64,000 nt of DNA from Bradyrhizobium sp. SRL28 (GTDB lineage Bacteria > Pseudomonadota > Alphaproteobacteria > Rhizobiales > Xanthobacteraceae): the NCBI RefSeq assembly GCF_018596315.1, contig NZ_JAHEAG010000001.1, positions 558,001 through 622,000 on the forward strand, read 5' to 3'. A program made the translations under genes and the position numbers. Numbering within the stretch: the stretch's first letter is position 1; each line of letters opens with the position of its first letter. A model generated the notes under the pieces. That model was not told the origin of the DNA. It saw nothing but the letters and a program-made list of their open reading frames with translations, and ran no database searches. Below are positions 14,388 through 23,192 of the stretch, one piece after another.

Positions 14388-14614
14388 TGCTGCTTCTCCC
14401 TGCTGACGGGGTAGCAATTCGTCGCGAGTGAGCTGATCAGCTCCATCTGGTTCTTGTTGCGTTCGGCGGCGTTGCTGCTGACCTGTCCGAGCACATAGGC
14501 CGCGAACGCGAGGAACGCGCAATTGACCACCAGCAAGGCGAGCGCCAGCGGCACCGACTTCATCGCATCGACGGTGCTAACGATAACCTCAGTGCCTTCC
14601 TTGATGACCATCAC
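14384..14614 (-). CDS. Single-span membrane protein, holin or spanin candidate
   Basis: 76 residues with one transmembrane helix (VPLALALLVVNCAFLAFAAY) and a polar C-terminal half (NAAERNKNQMELISSLATNC). Coupled by ATGA to the amidase. N-in/C-out with a charged tail suits an i-spanin or a one-span holin; no o-spanin (lipoprotein) was seen nearby. Confidence 0.55.
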   Translation of the reverse strand: MMVIKEGTEVIVSTVDAMKSVPLALALLVVNCAFLAFAAYVLGQVSSNAAERNKNQMELISSLATNCYPVSREKQQ

Positions 14615-14877
14615 CGTCTCCTCGCCAGCTTGGTCGCTGCGAACTCCACCAGCGTCAGCGGCGGCTCGCCCTCCATCGCGCGTATCCGGTTCTCGTGATC
14701 GAGCAACACTTCGTGCTCCATCGCGGTTTGTTGCGCTGGCGGATCGGTGAACGCCTTGATCGCCGGATCGCCCTCCTCCATCTCGACCACGTCATAGAGT
14801 TCTTGATCCTCGGCAGGATAGCCGCCGACGCCGACGATGGTCTGCGTACCCTTGAGAAACATCACCGGCACGATCAT
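14611..14877 (-). CDS. Hypothetical protein downstream of fibres
   Basis: 88 residues from MIVPVMFLKGTQTIVGVGGY, acidic in the middle, basic at the end. ATGA overlap with the fibre gene before it and overlap with the membrane protein after it. The longer frame from 15129 overlaps the fibre gene and is not supported. Confidence 0.6.
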   Translation of the reverse strand: MIVPVMFLKGTQTIVGVGGYPAEDQELYDVVEMEEGDPAIKAFTDPPAQQTAMEHEVLLDHENRIRAMEGEPPLTLVEFAATKLARRR

Positions 14878-15947
14878 GCCATGTACTCCTTGCAGATCAT
14901 TCCGCTCGCATTGTACTGGATCATCAGCGCCTGAACGTTCTGGTAGCTGAACTTGTAATCGACCGACGCGGTGGTGCCGGGAAAATCCAGAACACTCAAT
15001 GTTGCACCAGCGATCAGATCGCCGGTCAGCGCCGAATAGACCGACGACGACACCAGCGCGGTGCTGCCGCGCCGGATCATCACCTGACCTTGCCCGTGCG
15101 TGGCTCCGGTGCGCAGATAGACGTAGCATTGTTGAACGGTCACCTCGACCGGATCAACCGCGCTCCAGCTATTCCATGTCTGGCCCAGCGTGCTGTCGGT
15201 CAGCGTGACAACGTTGCTGGTTGGACTGACCAAGCCGCGATGCGCCCGCATAAAGATCATGTCGCCCGGTCGTGACATGCCGTCGAGCAAGGTGGCGCAG
15301 ATGCCGTTTGGCCCGATGTTCCACATACCCATCGTCGCCAGCCCCTGCTCCCACGCGAACCATCCGACCCACGTCCAGAACTTGTTGGGGGCCGCGACGT
15401 TACCGTAGAACGAAGCCGGGTTGTTGCCGGGCGGCGTCTCAATCGTAGCGGCCATGTGCTCAGGATAGCGCAGCAGGTAAGTGCCCAGCGTTGCCCAGTT
15501 GAGATTGTTGCGCACCGCCAGTCGCGGCGTGCCGTTGTCATCGAAGATCGCGACCCAGATGCGGAACGGGACGTTTGAGATCGTGCCCAGCGTCGCGCCA
15601 GCCGGGATCGTCACCGACAGCGGCGCGGTGATCGCACGTATGAGGTAGCCACCGGCTGGATGCGGCACGCGATAGAACACCGGGTTCGCTGGCGATGGCA
15701 CGACACCCGACATATGCATGACGACAATCGTCAGCGCGTTGGCCGCTGGGGTTACGGAGAGCGCGCCCGTGAAGTTTGCCCCATCCTCGACACGCGACCA
15801 CGTGCTCGACTTCCGGCCATACAGGAAGCCATCGGTCGGGGCTTCGGGGACGTTTGGTGCGCCGCCGATCTGCCACTTCTCGCCGTCCCACGTCCAGTTG
15901 TTGAAGACCTGACCGACGGTCGGCGTCGCTGGGAAGTTGAAGCCCAT
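14874..15947 (-). CDS. Tail fibre / receptor-binding protein candidate
   Basis: 357 residues. The N-terminus GFNFPATPTVGQVFNNWTWD then GEKWQIGG is a short repeat type common in phage fibre proteins; the remainder is beta-rich and Thr/Val/Trp-rich. It follows another fibre gene by one base, at the distal end of the tail genes, where receptor-binding proteins sit. Confidence 0.65.
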   Translation of the reverse strand: MGFNFPATPTVGQVFNNWTWDGEKWQIGGAPNVPEAPTDGFLYGRKSSTWSRVEDGANFTGALSVTPAANALTIVVMHMSGVVPSPANPVFYRVPHPAGGYLIRAITAPLSVTIPAGATLGTISNVPFRIWVAIFDDNGTPRLAVRNNLNWATLGTYLLRYPEHMAATIETPPGNNPASFYGNVAAPNKFWTWVGWFAWEQGLATMGMWNIGPNGICATLLDGMSRPGDMIFMRAHRGLVSPTSNVVTLTDSTLGQTWNSWSAVDPVEVTVQQCYVYLRTGATHGQGQVMIRRGSTALVSSSVYSALTGDLIAGATLSVLDFPGTTASVDYKFSYQNVQALMIQYNASGMICKEYMA

Positions 15948-15948
15948 C

Positions 15949-17475
15949 TCACCCTCTCACAATGTGACCGACGATGCCGGGAGGTGCGCCAGCGTACAGC
16001 GTCGCGACGCCCGAACTGACCGAGCCACCGACCGTCGCGTAGTGATAGCCTTGCGTGAACGGGCCGCCCGCGAACATGCAGCCAATCGAACAGCCCACGT
16101 TAGTGCTTGCAGATGATCCGCCGCCAATCGTCTGGCTGGCACCGTCCCACATGATACCGACGAAGCTCGCCGCGCCTCCCGTGCCGTTGTAGACCTGCCC
16201 GTTGATCTGCATCGCAACGCCTTCGTCATCCCACAGCAGCATCTGCACGCGGGCTGCCGCTGCAATTTCGACCTGTGCTCCGATGTTGTTGAAGGTCAGG
16301 CCATTGAGAGGGCCGATGTTGGAGAACGTCATCGCGCGACGATTGTGGTAGCTGCGGACCCAACGCGCTGACGGCACATCGAAGAATGCCGGACCACCGC
16401 CGATATACACCATGCCGACCAGCGCGCGGGTGGCGTCGCCGGTCTTGGCTTTCGTCCCGTCCGCCAGAACAGCAGGCGCGGTCGTGCTGGCTTCTATCGA
16501 TGACACCACGCCAGCGGTCGCCACCGCATAGATGTAATACGTCGTACTGACGGTCAGCCCGGTCGGCGCAAGCGTCAGGCTTCCAGTCGGCATCACGCAG
16601 TTGACGCCCGCGATGTAGAGGTACGCACCGCCATAGCGGTCCAGCGAAATGTTCGCGCCGGATTTCGTCAGCCTGACATCGCCTCTGGTGAGCACCGGCA
16701 CGGCGGCATTCGAACCGGGAACGATGGCGACCCATGCGGTGCTGTCACCATCATTGTACTTCACCGCGAGCATGCCGCTGTCGCTCTCCCACCACAGCGC
16801 GGCATCGGGAGCCCCAATGGGCGGCGCGTCGGAGACGTAGACCGCCGACGTGCCTGCCGGTCCTTGAACGCCTTGGATGCCTTGCGCGCCCTGCGGCCCG
16901 ATCAGCGACGTGCCTGCGGGCCAGCCACCGGAGACCTTCGGCCCGAACATGAAATGCGTGGTGGTGTTGATGTAGAAATTGCCGTCAACACCGACGCCGG
17001 AAGTCGGGTCGCTTGCGCCGTACAGCACGGTGTTGCCCGCGACGCCTTGGTTGCCTTGGACACCCTGCGGGCCTTCGATGCCCTGCGGTCCCTGCGGACC
17101 AATCATCGCTTGGCCTGCGGGCCACGTTCCGGACGCCTTCGGTCCATAGATGTAGGTGATCGTCGTATTGATGTAGAAGTTGCCGTTGACGCCCAGCGCG
17201 TTCGACGGCGCACCCGCGCCATAGAGCACAGTGTTGCCGTTGACGCCGGGAATGCCCTGCGGACCCTGCAATCCGGGGACGCCTTGCGGTCCTTGCGCGC
17301 CGACGTCGCCCTTGTCGCCCTTCTCGCCGATGCCGGGAGGGCCGGGCGGCCCCTGCTCCATGGTCTGGATGATGTCGATCTCTTCGTCCAGCGTCACGAT
17401 AACCGTGCCGCCCTCGGTCGCGAGCGCGAGGTTGTCGTCCTGCTCGATTGAGAGTTCGTTGCTGAGGTCGTTCAT
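15949..17475 (-). CDS. Collagen-like tail fibre protein
   Basis: 508 residues. Residues 41-80 and two later short stretches are G-x-y triplets (GPPGPPGIGEKGDKGDVGAQ; GPQGPQGIEGPQGVQG; GPQGAQGIQGVQGPAG). Between them are two copies of a unit NTVLYGA-x-x-P...FYINTT, about 70 residues each, so the N-terminal half is a tandem duplication. The C-terminal 300 residues are beta-rich. Trimeric collagen-like shafts are known in phage fibres. Lies among tail-fibre genes. Confidence 0.75.
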   Translation of the reverse strand: MNDLSNELSIEQDDNLALATEGGTVIVTLDEEIDIIQTMEQGPPGPPGIGEKGDKGDVGAQGPQGVPGLQGPQGIPGVNGNTVLYGAGAPSNALGVNGNFYINTTITYIYGPKASGTWPAGQAMIGPQGPQGIEGPQGVQGNQGVAGNTVLYGASDPTSGVGVDGNFYINTTTHFMFGPKVSGGWPAGTSLIGPQGAQGIQGVQGPAGTSAVYVSDAPPIGAPDAALWWESDSGMLAVKYNDGDSTAWVAIVPGSNAAVPVLTRGDVRLTKSGANISLDRYGGAYLYIAGVNCVMPTGSLTLAPTGLTVSTTYYIYAVATAGVVSSIEASTTAPAVLADGTKAKTGDATRALVGMVYIGGGPAFFDVPSARWVRSYHNRRAMTFSNIGPLNGLTFNNIGAQVEIAAAARVQMLLWDDEGVAMQINGQVYNGTGGAASFVGIMWDGASQTIGGGSSASTNVGCSIGCMFAGGPFTQGYHYATVGGSVSSGVATLYAGAPPGIVGHIVRG

Positions 17476-17816
17476 CGCGTTGGCCCCGGATTGTTTTCGA
17501 GGGTGCCGGTCCAGACCCTGACCTTGAAGCCGCCGCGCGTGAAGATGTTGGAATGCGCGAATTCGCCGAGCGCCATCCGCTCCAGTTCGAGCTGCGAAAT
17601 CCGCACCGTGAACTGACCCGCAGGCGGATCGGTGAAGACGATCTCCCCGGTGTCGCTGCCGAGCCGCATCACCGCGACATCATCCTTGGCGTTCCGCCGC
17701 AGCATCATCTCCATCACGCCGCCGGTCAGGTCGATCGGTACGAGCGCAATCGTCTGCCAGATGAAGGTCCGGTAGAAGTCGGCGTCGTTCTGGACGGTGA
17801 TGTTGACGATCGCCAT
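17472..17816 (-). CDS. Small tail-associated protein
   Basis: 114 residues from MAIVNITVQNDADFYRTFIW. Beta-rich, with LTGGVMEMMLRRNAKDD and GQFTVRISQLELERM, a pattern found in small phage baseplate-fibre proteins with an Ig-like fold (inference). The earlier in-frame ATG at 17939 lies inside the previous gene. Confidence 0.6.
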   Translation of the reverse strand: MAIVNITVQNDADFYRTFIWQTIALVPIDLTGGVMEMMLRRNAKDDVAVMRLGSDTGEIVFTDPPAGQFTVRISQLELERMALGEFAHSNIFTRGGFKVRVWTGTLENNPGPTR

Positions 17817-17823
17817 TGAAGCC

Positions 17824-18372
17824 TCACGGTGCTCGGAAGATGTCGATGACCTCTTGGCGCGTCTTCGCCGACAATGCCTTGCCATAGCGTTGCACGTACT
17901 TGTCCACCATCGCATGCATCGCCTGCACAACGCTCTCAAGCTGTGAACGGCTCAGCGCATTCACACTGCCATCCTTCGCGATCAGATGCGTATCATCCCC
18001 GGCAAGAACGGCGATCGTGATCATGCGGAACGTCAGTTCGTCGTAGGCATATTCAACGCCGTCTGCGGTAAAGCCCTCTCGCTCGACCATGTCGCGGTAC
18101 TTCGCCGCGAATGCTGCAATGCCGACCGTCTTGCCGTAGGGCTCTACCACCTCCTGCAATGCGGCATCGGTTTGGTTGCCGCCAGCATCGCGCGGCCATT
18201 CGGTTGCGGGGCCGCCTTCCAAGAAAGCAAGATAGTCAGTGTCGGTCTCGTCAACGATCAGCTCACGCTTTGACGAATAGACGCGGCCATCCTCCGCCTT
18301 CCAGTACCACGTGAACGGTGCATATTCGCGCGCGATCCTGATGCCGTCAGAGACAGGCGTTAGCTCAGACAT
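17824..18372 (-). CDS. Possible fibre assembly protein (DUF4376-like)
   Basis: 182 residues from MSELTPVSDGIRIAREYAPF. The C-terminal half, FRMITIAVLAGDDTHLIAKD then LSRSQLESVVQAMHAMVDKY, resembles DUF4376 domains near phage tail-fibre assembly proteins. The start overlaps the end of the spike gene by 8 bases. Confidence 0.55.
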   Translation of the reverse strand: MSELTPVSDGIRIAREYAPFTWYWKAEDGRVYSSKRELIVDETDTDYLAFLEGGPATEWPRDAGGNQTDAALQEVVEPYGKTVGIAAFAAKYRDMVEREGFTADGVEYAYDELTFRMITIAVLAGDDTHLIAKDGSVNALSRSQLESVVQAMHAMVDKYVQRYGKALSAKTRQEVIDIFRAP

Positions 18373-19708
18373 ATTGACCTCCAGATGCGACTGTTCCGGC
18401 CATGTTGCCGGGATAATAGCTTGCGCCGCCACCACCGGAGGAGATGACGCCATTGGCTGTTGCGATGTACTTCTGGCCGGAGACATTTGCGAAACCGGCG
18501 TATGAGGTCCACGTCAGGTTCAATGCGCCGAACTGGCTGCTGCTGACGAAGTAGCCCACCGAGATCGCCACGTTGGTGTGCATGTAGAGCGGGTAGATCG
18601 CGGGCGAGCTTTCGACCGTGGCCGAGAAGAAGCAGGCGATGAAGCCGCCGCTGGCGTAGGGATTGCCGGGCGAACTGCCGTTAATGTACCAGTGATCGCC
18701 CATCACCATCGACGCGCCGCGCGTGACGCCGACCATGTAACCGGAGCAGAAGCCAAACTCGACGTCGCCCATTGTCAGGCGCACCCGATCAAGGAAGACA
18801 CCGGCACAGGGATCGCCCGCATTGGAGCCGCTGCTGGTGAACTTGAAGCCGAACACTTGGGCTTGCCCAGCCCCGGAAATCTGCAATGCGGTGCGGTTGA
18901 CCGATTGGACGACGACGTTGGCGGGCGTCGCGCGGTTGCCGAGATAAATCACGAAGCCAGAGCCGGTCGGCATGTACTGGATCGTGGTCTGGCCCGACGG
19001 CGTCGCGTAGGTGCCGTCAGCGACATGCACCGTGATGTTGAAGCCATTGAGGTTATACTTCGTCACCTCATTCGCGGCGCGCTGGATCGTCTTGAACGGG
19101 CCGTGAATGGTGCCGGTGACGAACGCCGCCGTGGTGCCGTCATAGGTGACATCGTTGCCAGTGGCGTTGTTGACGTAGATGTCCTTCGGCGCGGTCAGGA
19201 AGTTCGGCAGACCGGGGATGCCCTTCGAGCCGGTCGAGGACCAGACCATCTGGAAGTTGACGCCGTCGTACATCAGACAGACGATGGCATCTTCAATCAG
19301 GGCATCGGCGTCGAGCGCGGTGCCGTCGATGCGGACAATTGGCTTCGGCCCCAGCGCGTTGACATTCATCACCGATGGTCCGGTGTTGCTGTTGCCAACT
19401 TCGAAGATCACCATCAGGTATTTGTAGTAGGCGTTCGGTGCCGGATGCATCGTCACCTGATAGGCGTTCGCGGTGCCCGCATCGTCTTGCGCATTCATCA
19501 GCATCGACTGCACCGACTTCGAAAGCTGATGCAGATCGGTGTTGTCGGGGTTCACCAGCCCGGCATGCGTGATCAGGTTGACAATCTCGCGCTGCGGATA
19601 CTCGATCGACGCCGCAGGCGGGATCGACCCCATCGTGCCGGTCGATGGATTGCCGTTGATGTACGGACCTTCGGGATCGCTGATGCCGTAGGGTTGATTG
19701 TATTTCAT
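18365..19708 (-). CDS. Tail fibre / spike protein
   Basis: 447 residues. The N-terminus (MKYNQPYGISDPEGPYINGN) is typical of a tail-attachment segment. From about residue 170 (KDIYVNNATGNDVTYDGTTA) the sequence turns into a repetitive strand-turn pattern (GPFKTIQRAANEV, ITVHVADGTYATPSGQTTIQ) characteristic of a right-handed beta-helix. The C-terminus is Gly-rich (SSGGGGASYYPGN). Follows the baseplate genes, so it is probably the first fibre attached to the baseplate. Confidence 0.75.
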   Translation of the reverse strand: MKYNQPYGISDPEGPYINGNPSTGTMGSIPPAASIEYPQREIVNLITHAGLVNPDNTDLHQLSKSVQSMLMNAQDDAGTANAYQVTMHPAPNAYYKYLMVIFEVGNSNTGPSVMNVNALGPKPIVRIDGTALDADALIEDAIVCLMYDGVNFQMVWSSTGSKGIPGLPNFLTAPKDIYVNNATGNDVTYDGTTAAFVTGTIHGPFKTIQRAANEVTKYNLNGFNITVHVADGTYATPSGQTTIQYMPTGSGFVIYLGNRATPANVVVQSVNRTALQISGAGQAQVFGFKFTSSGSNAGDPCAGVFLDRVRLTMGDVEFGFCSGYMVGVTRGASMVMGDHWYINGSSPGNPYASGGFIACFFSATVESSPAIYPLYMHTNVAISVGYFVSSSQFGALNLTWTSYAGFANVSGQKYIATANGVISSGGGGASYYPGNMAGTVASGGQYV

Positions 19709-19782
19709 CGACGCGGTTCCTCTCTCCCAAAGGCAGCCGATGCCGCCGAGATGTCAGGCCAAAAAATTCGGTTGGTGGTTAG

Positions 19783-20556
19783 TTAGGGCGTCCCGGCCAT
19801 GTCGCCGCCGGTTTCCAGATTCGAATAGTCAAAGATGATTTGCGTGTGCGCTGGCTTCCAGCGATTCAGCAGGCATTCCAGATCGTCGGCGAGACCGATG
19901 CGCAGATGCGGATCGACGCCGCACTGGCCTGACGCGCAGCGAAACCAGATCAGCTTCGCCTCGTGAACATGCACGGTCCAATAGAGGCGGTTCTCTGCAG
20001 GCCCGAGCCCGTAGTAGGGCCACTCCGACAGCTCGCCTTCCTTGACGTAGTCGTCGCCGTTCTCGTCCATGATCGGGTTGCCCCAATCATTGCGCATGAT
20101 CGGATCGGGAGCGCCTGCGGCTCCGTAGACGCGCGCGTCACCGACGCGATCGATGCCGACGACGAAGGTGCGATATTCGGTGATCGTGATCGTGTAGCCG
20201 ATCATCGCCGCGACTTCGATGAAGAACGCGCGCGATTGCGAGCCCTCCAGCGTCATCCGCATGATCAGCGCGAGCTGGCGTTCGGCGATCGACTGCGGTG
20301 CCTCGTAACACGGATCAGGCAGGCCCCAGTTGCGCTCCCAGTCCGGCAACAGCTCGATGGTGTAGCGCGGGTCACTCTCGCGTTCGAGCAGATCGGCGGC
20401 GCGGCTGTCAACGAAGCCCCAGTATTCGGCGATGCCGCGAACGGCGAGGTCGAGCGTGGTGCCCGGACGCTTCGGCCACGCCTGCCCCTGCGGGAGCAGG
20501 CTCATCAGCGCCGTGCCGTAGTCCTGACCGAGACGGCGAAGATGCCTATCGCTCAT
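19783..20556 (-). CDS. Baseplate protein, Mu gp48-like
   Basis: 257 residues. LRRLGQDYGTALMSLLPQGQ, then AWPKRPGTTLDLAVRG and LLERESDPRYTIELLPDWER, is the signature of the YmfQ/DUF2313 (Mu gp48) family. It immediately follows the baseplate J gene with a 4-base overlap, the order found in Mu. The family links the baseplate wedge to the fibres. Confidence 0.85.
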   Translation of the reverse strand: MSDRHLRRLGQDYGTALMSLLPQGQAWPKRPGTTLDLAVRGIAEYWGFVDSRAADLLERESDPRYTIELLPDWERNWGLPDPCYEAPQSIAERQLALIMRMTLEGSQSRAFFIEVAAMIGYTITITEYRTFVVGIDRVGDARVYGAAGAPDPIMRNDWGNPIMDENGDDYVKEGELSEWPYYGLGPAENRLYWTVHVHEAKLIWFRCASGQCGVDPHLRIGLADDLECLLNRWKPAHTQIIFDYSNLETGGDMAGTP

Positions 20557-21659
20557 GGCGATTCAGCTTCCTGAAACGCGGTGGTCTCCTCAAATAGCAG
20601 CGTGCCGAGCACCGCCATGTGCCCGAGCGACGGCATCACGTAGTCCTCGGTCGGCAGCGTCATCTGGAATGACTGCACGGTCGGCGCGTTCATGATCGCG
20701 TAACTGATCCACGCCGCGTAAATCGTCTGGCCCGGTGCCGCCTTCTCGAACAGCATGTCGCGGATGCTTTCCTCGACCGCGCCCTGTGCGGTGTCCGGCA
20801 CCAGATTCATCACGGTGACGTCGATGAACTGCTTGATCGGCGCGACCACGTAAGAGTCCTTGACGGTGACCGGGCGCATCAGGTCGATGTAGTCCTTCAC
20901 CGCGATGACGTCGGTCGGATAGGGCCAGCCATCGTCGGCGGCGCGCAGCACGTCCATCAGGAAGCGCACCGTGATGGTGCCGATGCCCTGCTCTGGCGCG
21001 GCCCACGCGCGTGTGACGCCCGGCACCGCGAGCGCCCATGTGACGTAGTCGGCCTGTGCGCCGCCCATCGGCGGGTTTTGAATTCGGTGCAGGATGCGCT
21101 TGCGCAGATCGTCGTCGCTCTCGGTATCGACGCCACCCGTGATCAGACCGGAGACCACAGAGGTGACGCCGGGGATGTCGCTCATCAGCCCGAGCCGGGT
21201 GCCCGGTTCGAGGTTGCCGATGATCCCGGAGTCGAGAGCGCGCACATTGGCTGGCGTCGGCAAGGTGCCAACCACAATCTCTTCGGTGGTCTCGTAGCTG
21301 ACGTTCTGCACGCCCACCAGCTGCGTCCCCATCGGGACCGTCGCGTTGGTGCCGTCTCCATTGAAGTCGGCCCAGCCCTCGGCGAAGGTCGCCTGCTTGC
21401 GCCCGATGGTACCGTCGGAATTGACCAGCCAGATCGCGCCGTGGCGATCGAGCCATTCGCCTTCGGCGGTGTCGGGCAACAGCTGCAACGACAGCCAGTC
21501 GATATACTGCAGCGTCAGATGGCACAGGCCGCCCTGCGCGTCAGAGAGCACGCGCAAGACCGAATTCGGAACGCTGGCGTCAGCGCCCGGCAACGACGCC
21601 CGGATGTTGTCCCGGACGAGGCCGCGCACCTCCTTGAGCGTTGGCGTTGACCAAGGCAT
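20553..21659 (-). CDS. Baseplate J-like protein (Mu gp47)
   Basis: 368 residues. MPWSTPTLKEVRGLVRDNIR, then WLDRHGAIW, and the conserved middle (DDLRKRILHRIQNPPMGGAQ, ADYVTWALAVPGVTRAWA) identify the Baseplate_J family. It forms the wedge of contractile-tail baseplates. Order gp46-gp47-gp48 is as in Mu. Confidence 0.9.
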   Translation of the reverse strand: MPWSTPTLKEVRGLVRDNIRASLPGADASVPNSVLRVLSDAQGGLCHLTLQYIDWLSLQLLPDTAEGEWLDRHGAIWLVNSDGTIGRKQATFAEGWADFNGDGTNATVPMGTQLVGVQNVSYETTEEIVVGTLPTPANVRALDSGIIGNLEPGTRLGLMSDIPGVTSVVSGLITGGVDTESDDDLRKRILHRIQNPPMGGAQADYVTWALAVPGVTRAWAAPEQGIGTITVRFLMDVLRAADDGWPYPTDVIAVKDYIDLMRPVTVKDSYVVAPIKQFIDVTVMNLVPDTAQGAVEESIRDMLFEKAAPGQTIYAAWISYAIMNAPTVQSFQMTLPTEDYVMPSLGHMAVLGTLLFEETTAFQEAESP

Positions 21660-21662
21660 TCG

Positions 21663-22175
21663 TCAGGCCCTCTCGATGTCGTATTCATTCCACAGGACTT
21701 GGAAGCGCATTTCGACCGGTCGCGTGGGTCCGCGATAGATCACGACCAGCGCATCGATCTGTTGCTTATCGACGCGCCACGCCTCGACGTCGTAGCTGGT
21801 GCAAATCTTGTGCGTGACGAAAGGCTGCAGCGCCTCGCTGATGTATTGCTCGACGCGGGTGATGGTCGCGCCCTCCGGGTCTTCCGGCCCGACGATCTTG
21901 GCGCGCTTCAACAGCCAGAGCTTGGTGCCGATCGGCCAGCCGTTGAACAGCTCCTCGGCATCCATGTCGCCCCACCAGCCCGCGCGATCGGTCGAGTCCG
22001 GATCAGGCAAGATGTCGGTCGCGGACGCGAGCCGGTCGGTGCCGAGCGCGACGACAACCGCCGTCACCAGCGCCTGCGTATCGTCCAGCGTGCCGTCTTG
22101 CAGCAGCGACCAATCGATCGGTATCTGATATTTCGGGAAGGCTTCCGGCGACTGCAGCAGGCGGATGTCAGGCAT
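21663..22175 (-). CDS. Baseplate protein, Mu gp46-like
   Basis: 170 residues. DTQALVTAVVVALGTDRLAS followed by WWGDMDAEELFNGWPIGTKL is the GP46 family pattern. These wedge proteins resemble T4 gp25. It lies between the spike and baseplate J genes. Confidence 0.9.
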   Translation of the reverse strand: MPDIRLLQSPEAFPKYQIPIDWSLLQDGTLDDTQALVTAVVVALGTDRLASATDILPDPDSTDRAGWWGDMDAEELFNGWPIGTKLWLLKRAKIVGPEDPEGATITRVEQYISEALQPFVTHKICTSYDVEAWRVDKQQIDALVVIYRGPTRPVEMRFQVLWNEYDIERA

Positions 22176-23187
22176 TGATCTTGCTTTCCAGTTCAGCGAC
22201 GCGCCGCTCCAGCGCCGCCAGTCGCGCTTCCATCACTTCGAATAATTTTGGCTGCGACGGTTTGTAGCCAGTCGATACTTTTTCCGCCGTGGGCAGTGTG
22301 ATGCCGGGTGGCAGCGTCACGCCGGGCGGCAATGGCGGCATCGGCAATGACGGCAGCGCCGGAATCGGGATTCCAAGCGCCGAGAAAATCGAGTCCACAT
22401 AGCCCTTGGTCGTCAGATGCATCGAAGAAGATGGCGGCGCAGCAGTGACTTGCTTCATGAAGTGACCCAGACCGCCCGTGAACTTGTCGCCGAAAATCTG
22501 CACCAGCGGGCCGCCAGCTTTTGCCGCCGCTCCTGACCCCGGCTGAAAGCTGTGCAGCGGGGTCTTGTGTTCAATCGTTTGATCGTGGACGAGGTTGGTC
22601 TTGTCCTTGGTCATCTCAAGGAATTGCTTGCCCTCCTTGTCGTAGCGCTGCTTCTGACCCTTCTTGCGATTGCCGCCGCCGGACGAGCTGCTGCTGTCAG
22701 TGCTGCTCGCGGTCGTGGTCGCGCTCTTGCCGCTGCCGGACTGCTGATCATCCTGTGGCGGATCGAACAGCTGGAATTTCAGCTTCTTGTCGGTACGGCC
22801 TGTCATGAACATGCCGTCCTTGTTGAAGTGCAGCTGATGCTGAAGATGGTCGAAGACAGCCACGTCGCCGGGCTTCAGCTCCTTGAGCCGAAAGCGCCGA
22901 TCATCCATCACAGCCGCGACCGGGAAGCTGCGGTTGCCGCCCAAGAAATTGATGTAGGCCTCGGCGCACTCCTCGATCTTGCCGTCCTTGCCCTTCTTCG
23001 CGGGCATGCATACCGAAGTGAAGCCATAGTTCTGCGGGCTCTCGATCTTCTCGCGGGCCTCGCCCTGCATGAACGAGCCCTTCATCTCCTGCATCATCGG
23101 GTTGTCGCTAATCTCATCGACGAGCGCGCGCGTGCCGCCGCTGGTGTAAGCAAAGAAACTCGAATTCAGCGGAGATTGCCGGTACAT
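22168..23187 (-). CDS. Baseplate spike protein, Mu gp45-like
   Basis: 339 residues. A first part with QNYGFTSVCMPAKKGKDGKI, then AVMDDRRFRLKELKPGDVAV and FDHLQHQLHFNKDGMFM, matches Mu gp45 (Bacteriophage Mu Gp45 protein family), the membrane-piercing spike. A Ser-rich linker and a short Pro-rich stretch (PALPSLPMPPLPPGVTLPP) precede a final coiled coil (EARLAALERRVAELESKINA). Overlaps the gp46 gene by 8 bases. Confidence 0.85.
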   Translation of the reverse strand: MYRQSPLNSSFFAYTSGGTRALVDEISDNPMMQEMKGSFMQGEAREKIESPQNYGFTSVCMPAKKGKDGKIEECAEAYINFLGGNRSFPVAAVMDDRRFRLKELKPGDVAVFDHLQHQLHFNKDGMFMTGRTDKKLKFQLFDPPQDDQQSGSGKSATTTASSTDSSSSSGGGNRKKGQKQRYDKEGKQFLEMTKDKTNLVHDQTIEHKTPLHSFQPGSGAAAKAGGPLVQIFGDKFTGGLGHFMKQVTAAPPSSSMHLTTKGYVDSIFSALGIPIPALPSLPMPPLPPGVTLPPGITLPTAEKVSTGYKPSQPKLFEVMEARLAALERRVAELESKINA

Positions 23188-23192
23188 GGTTT

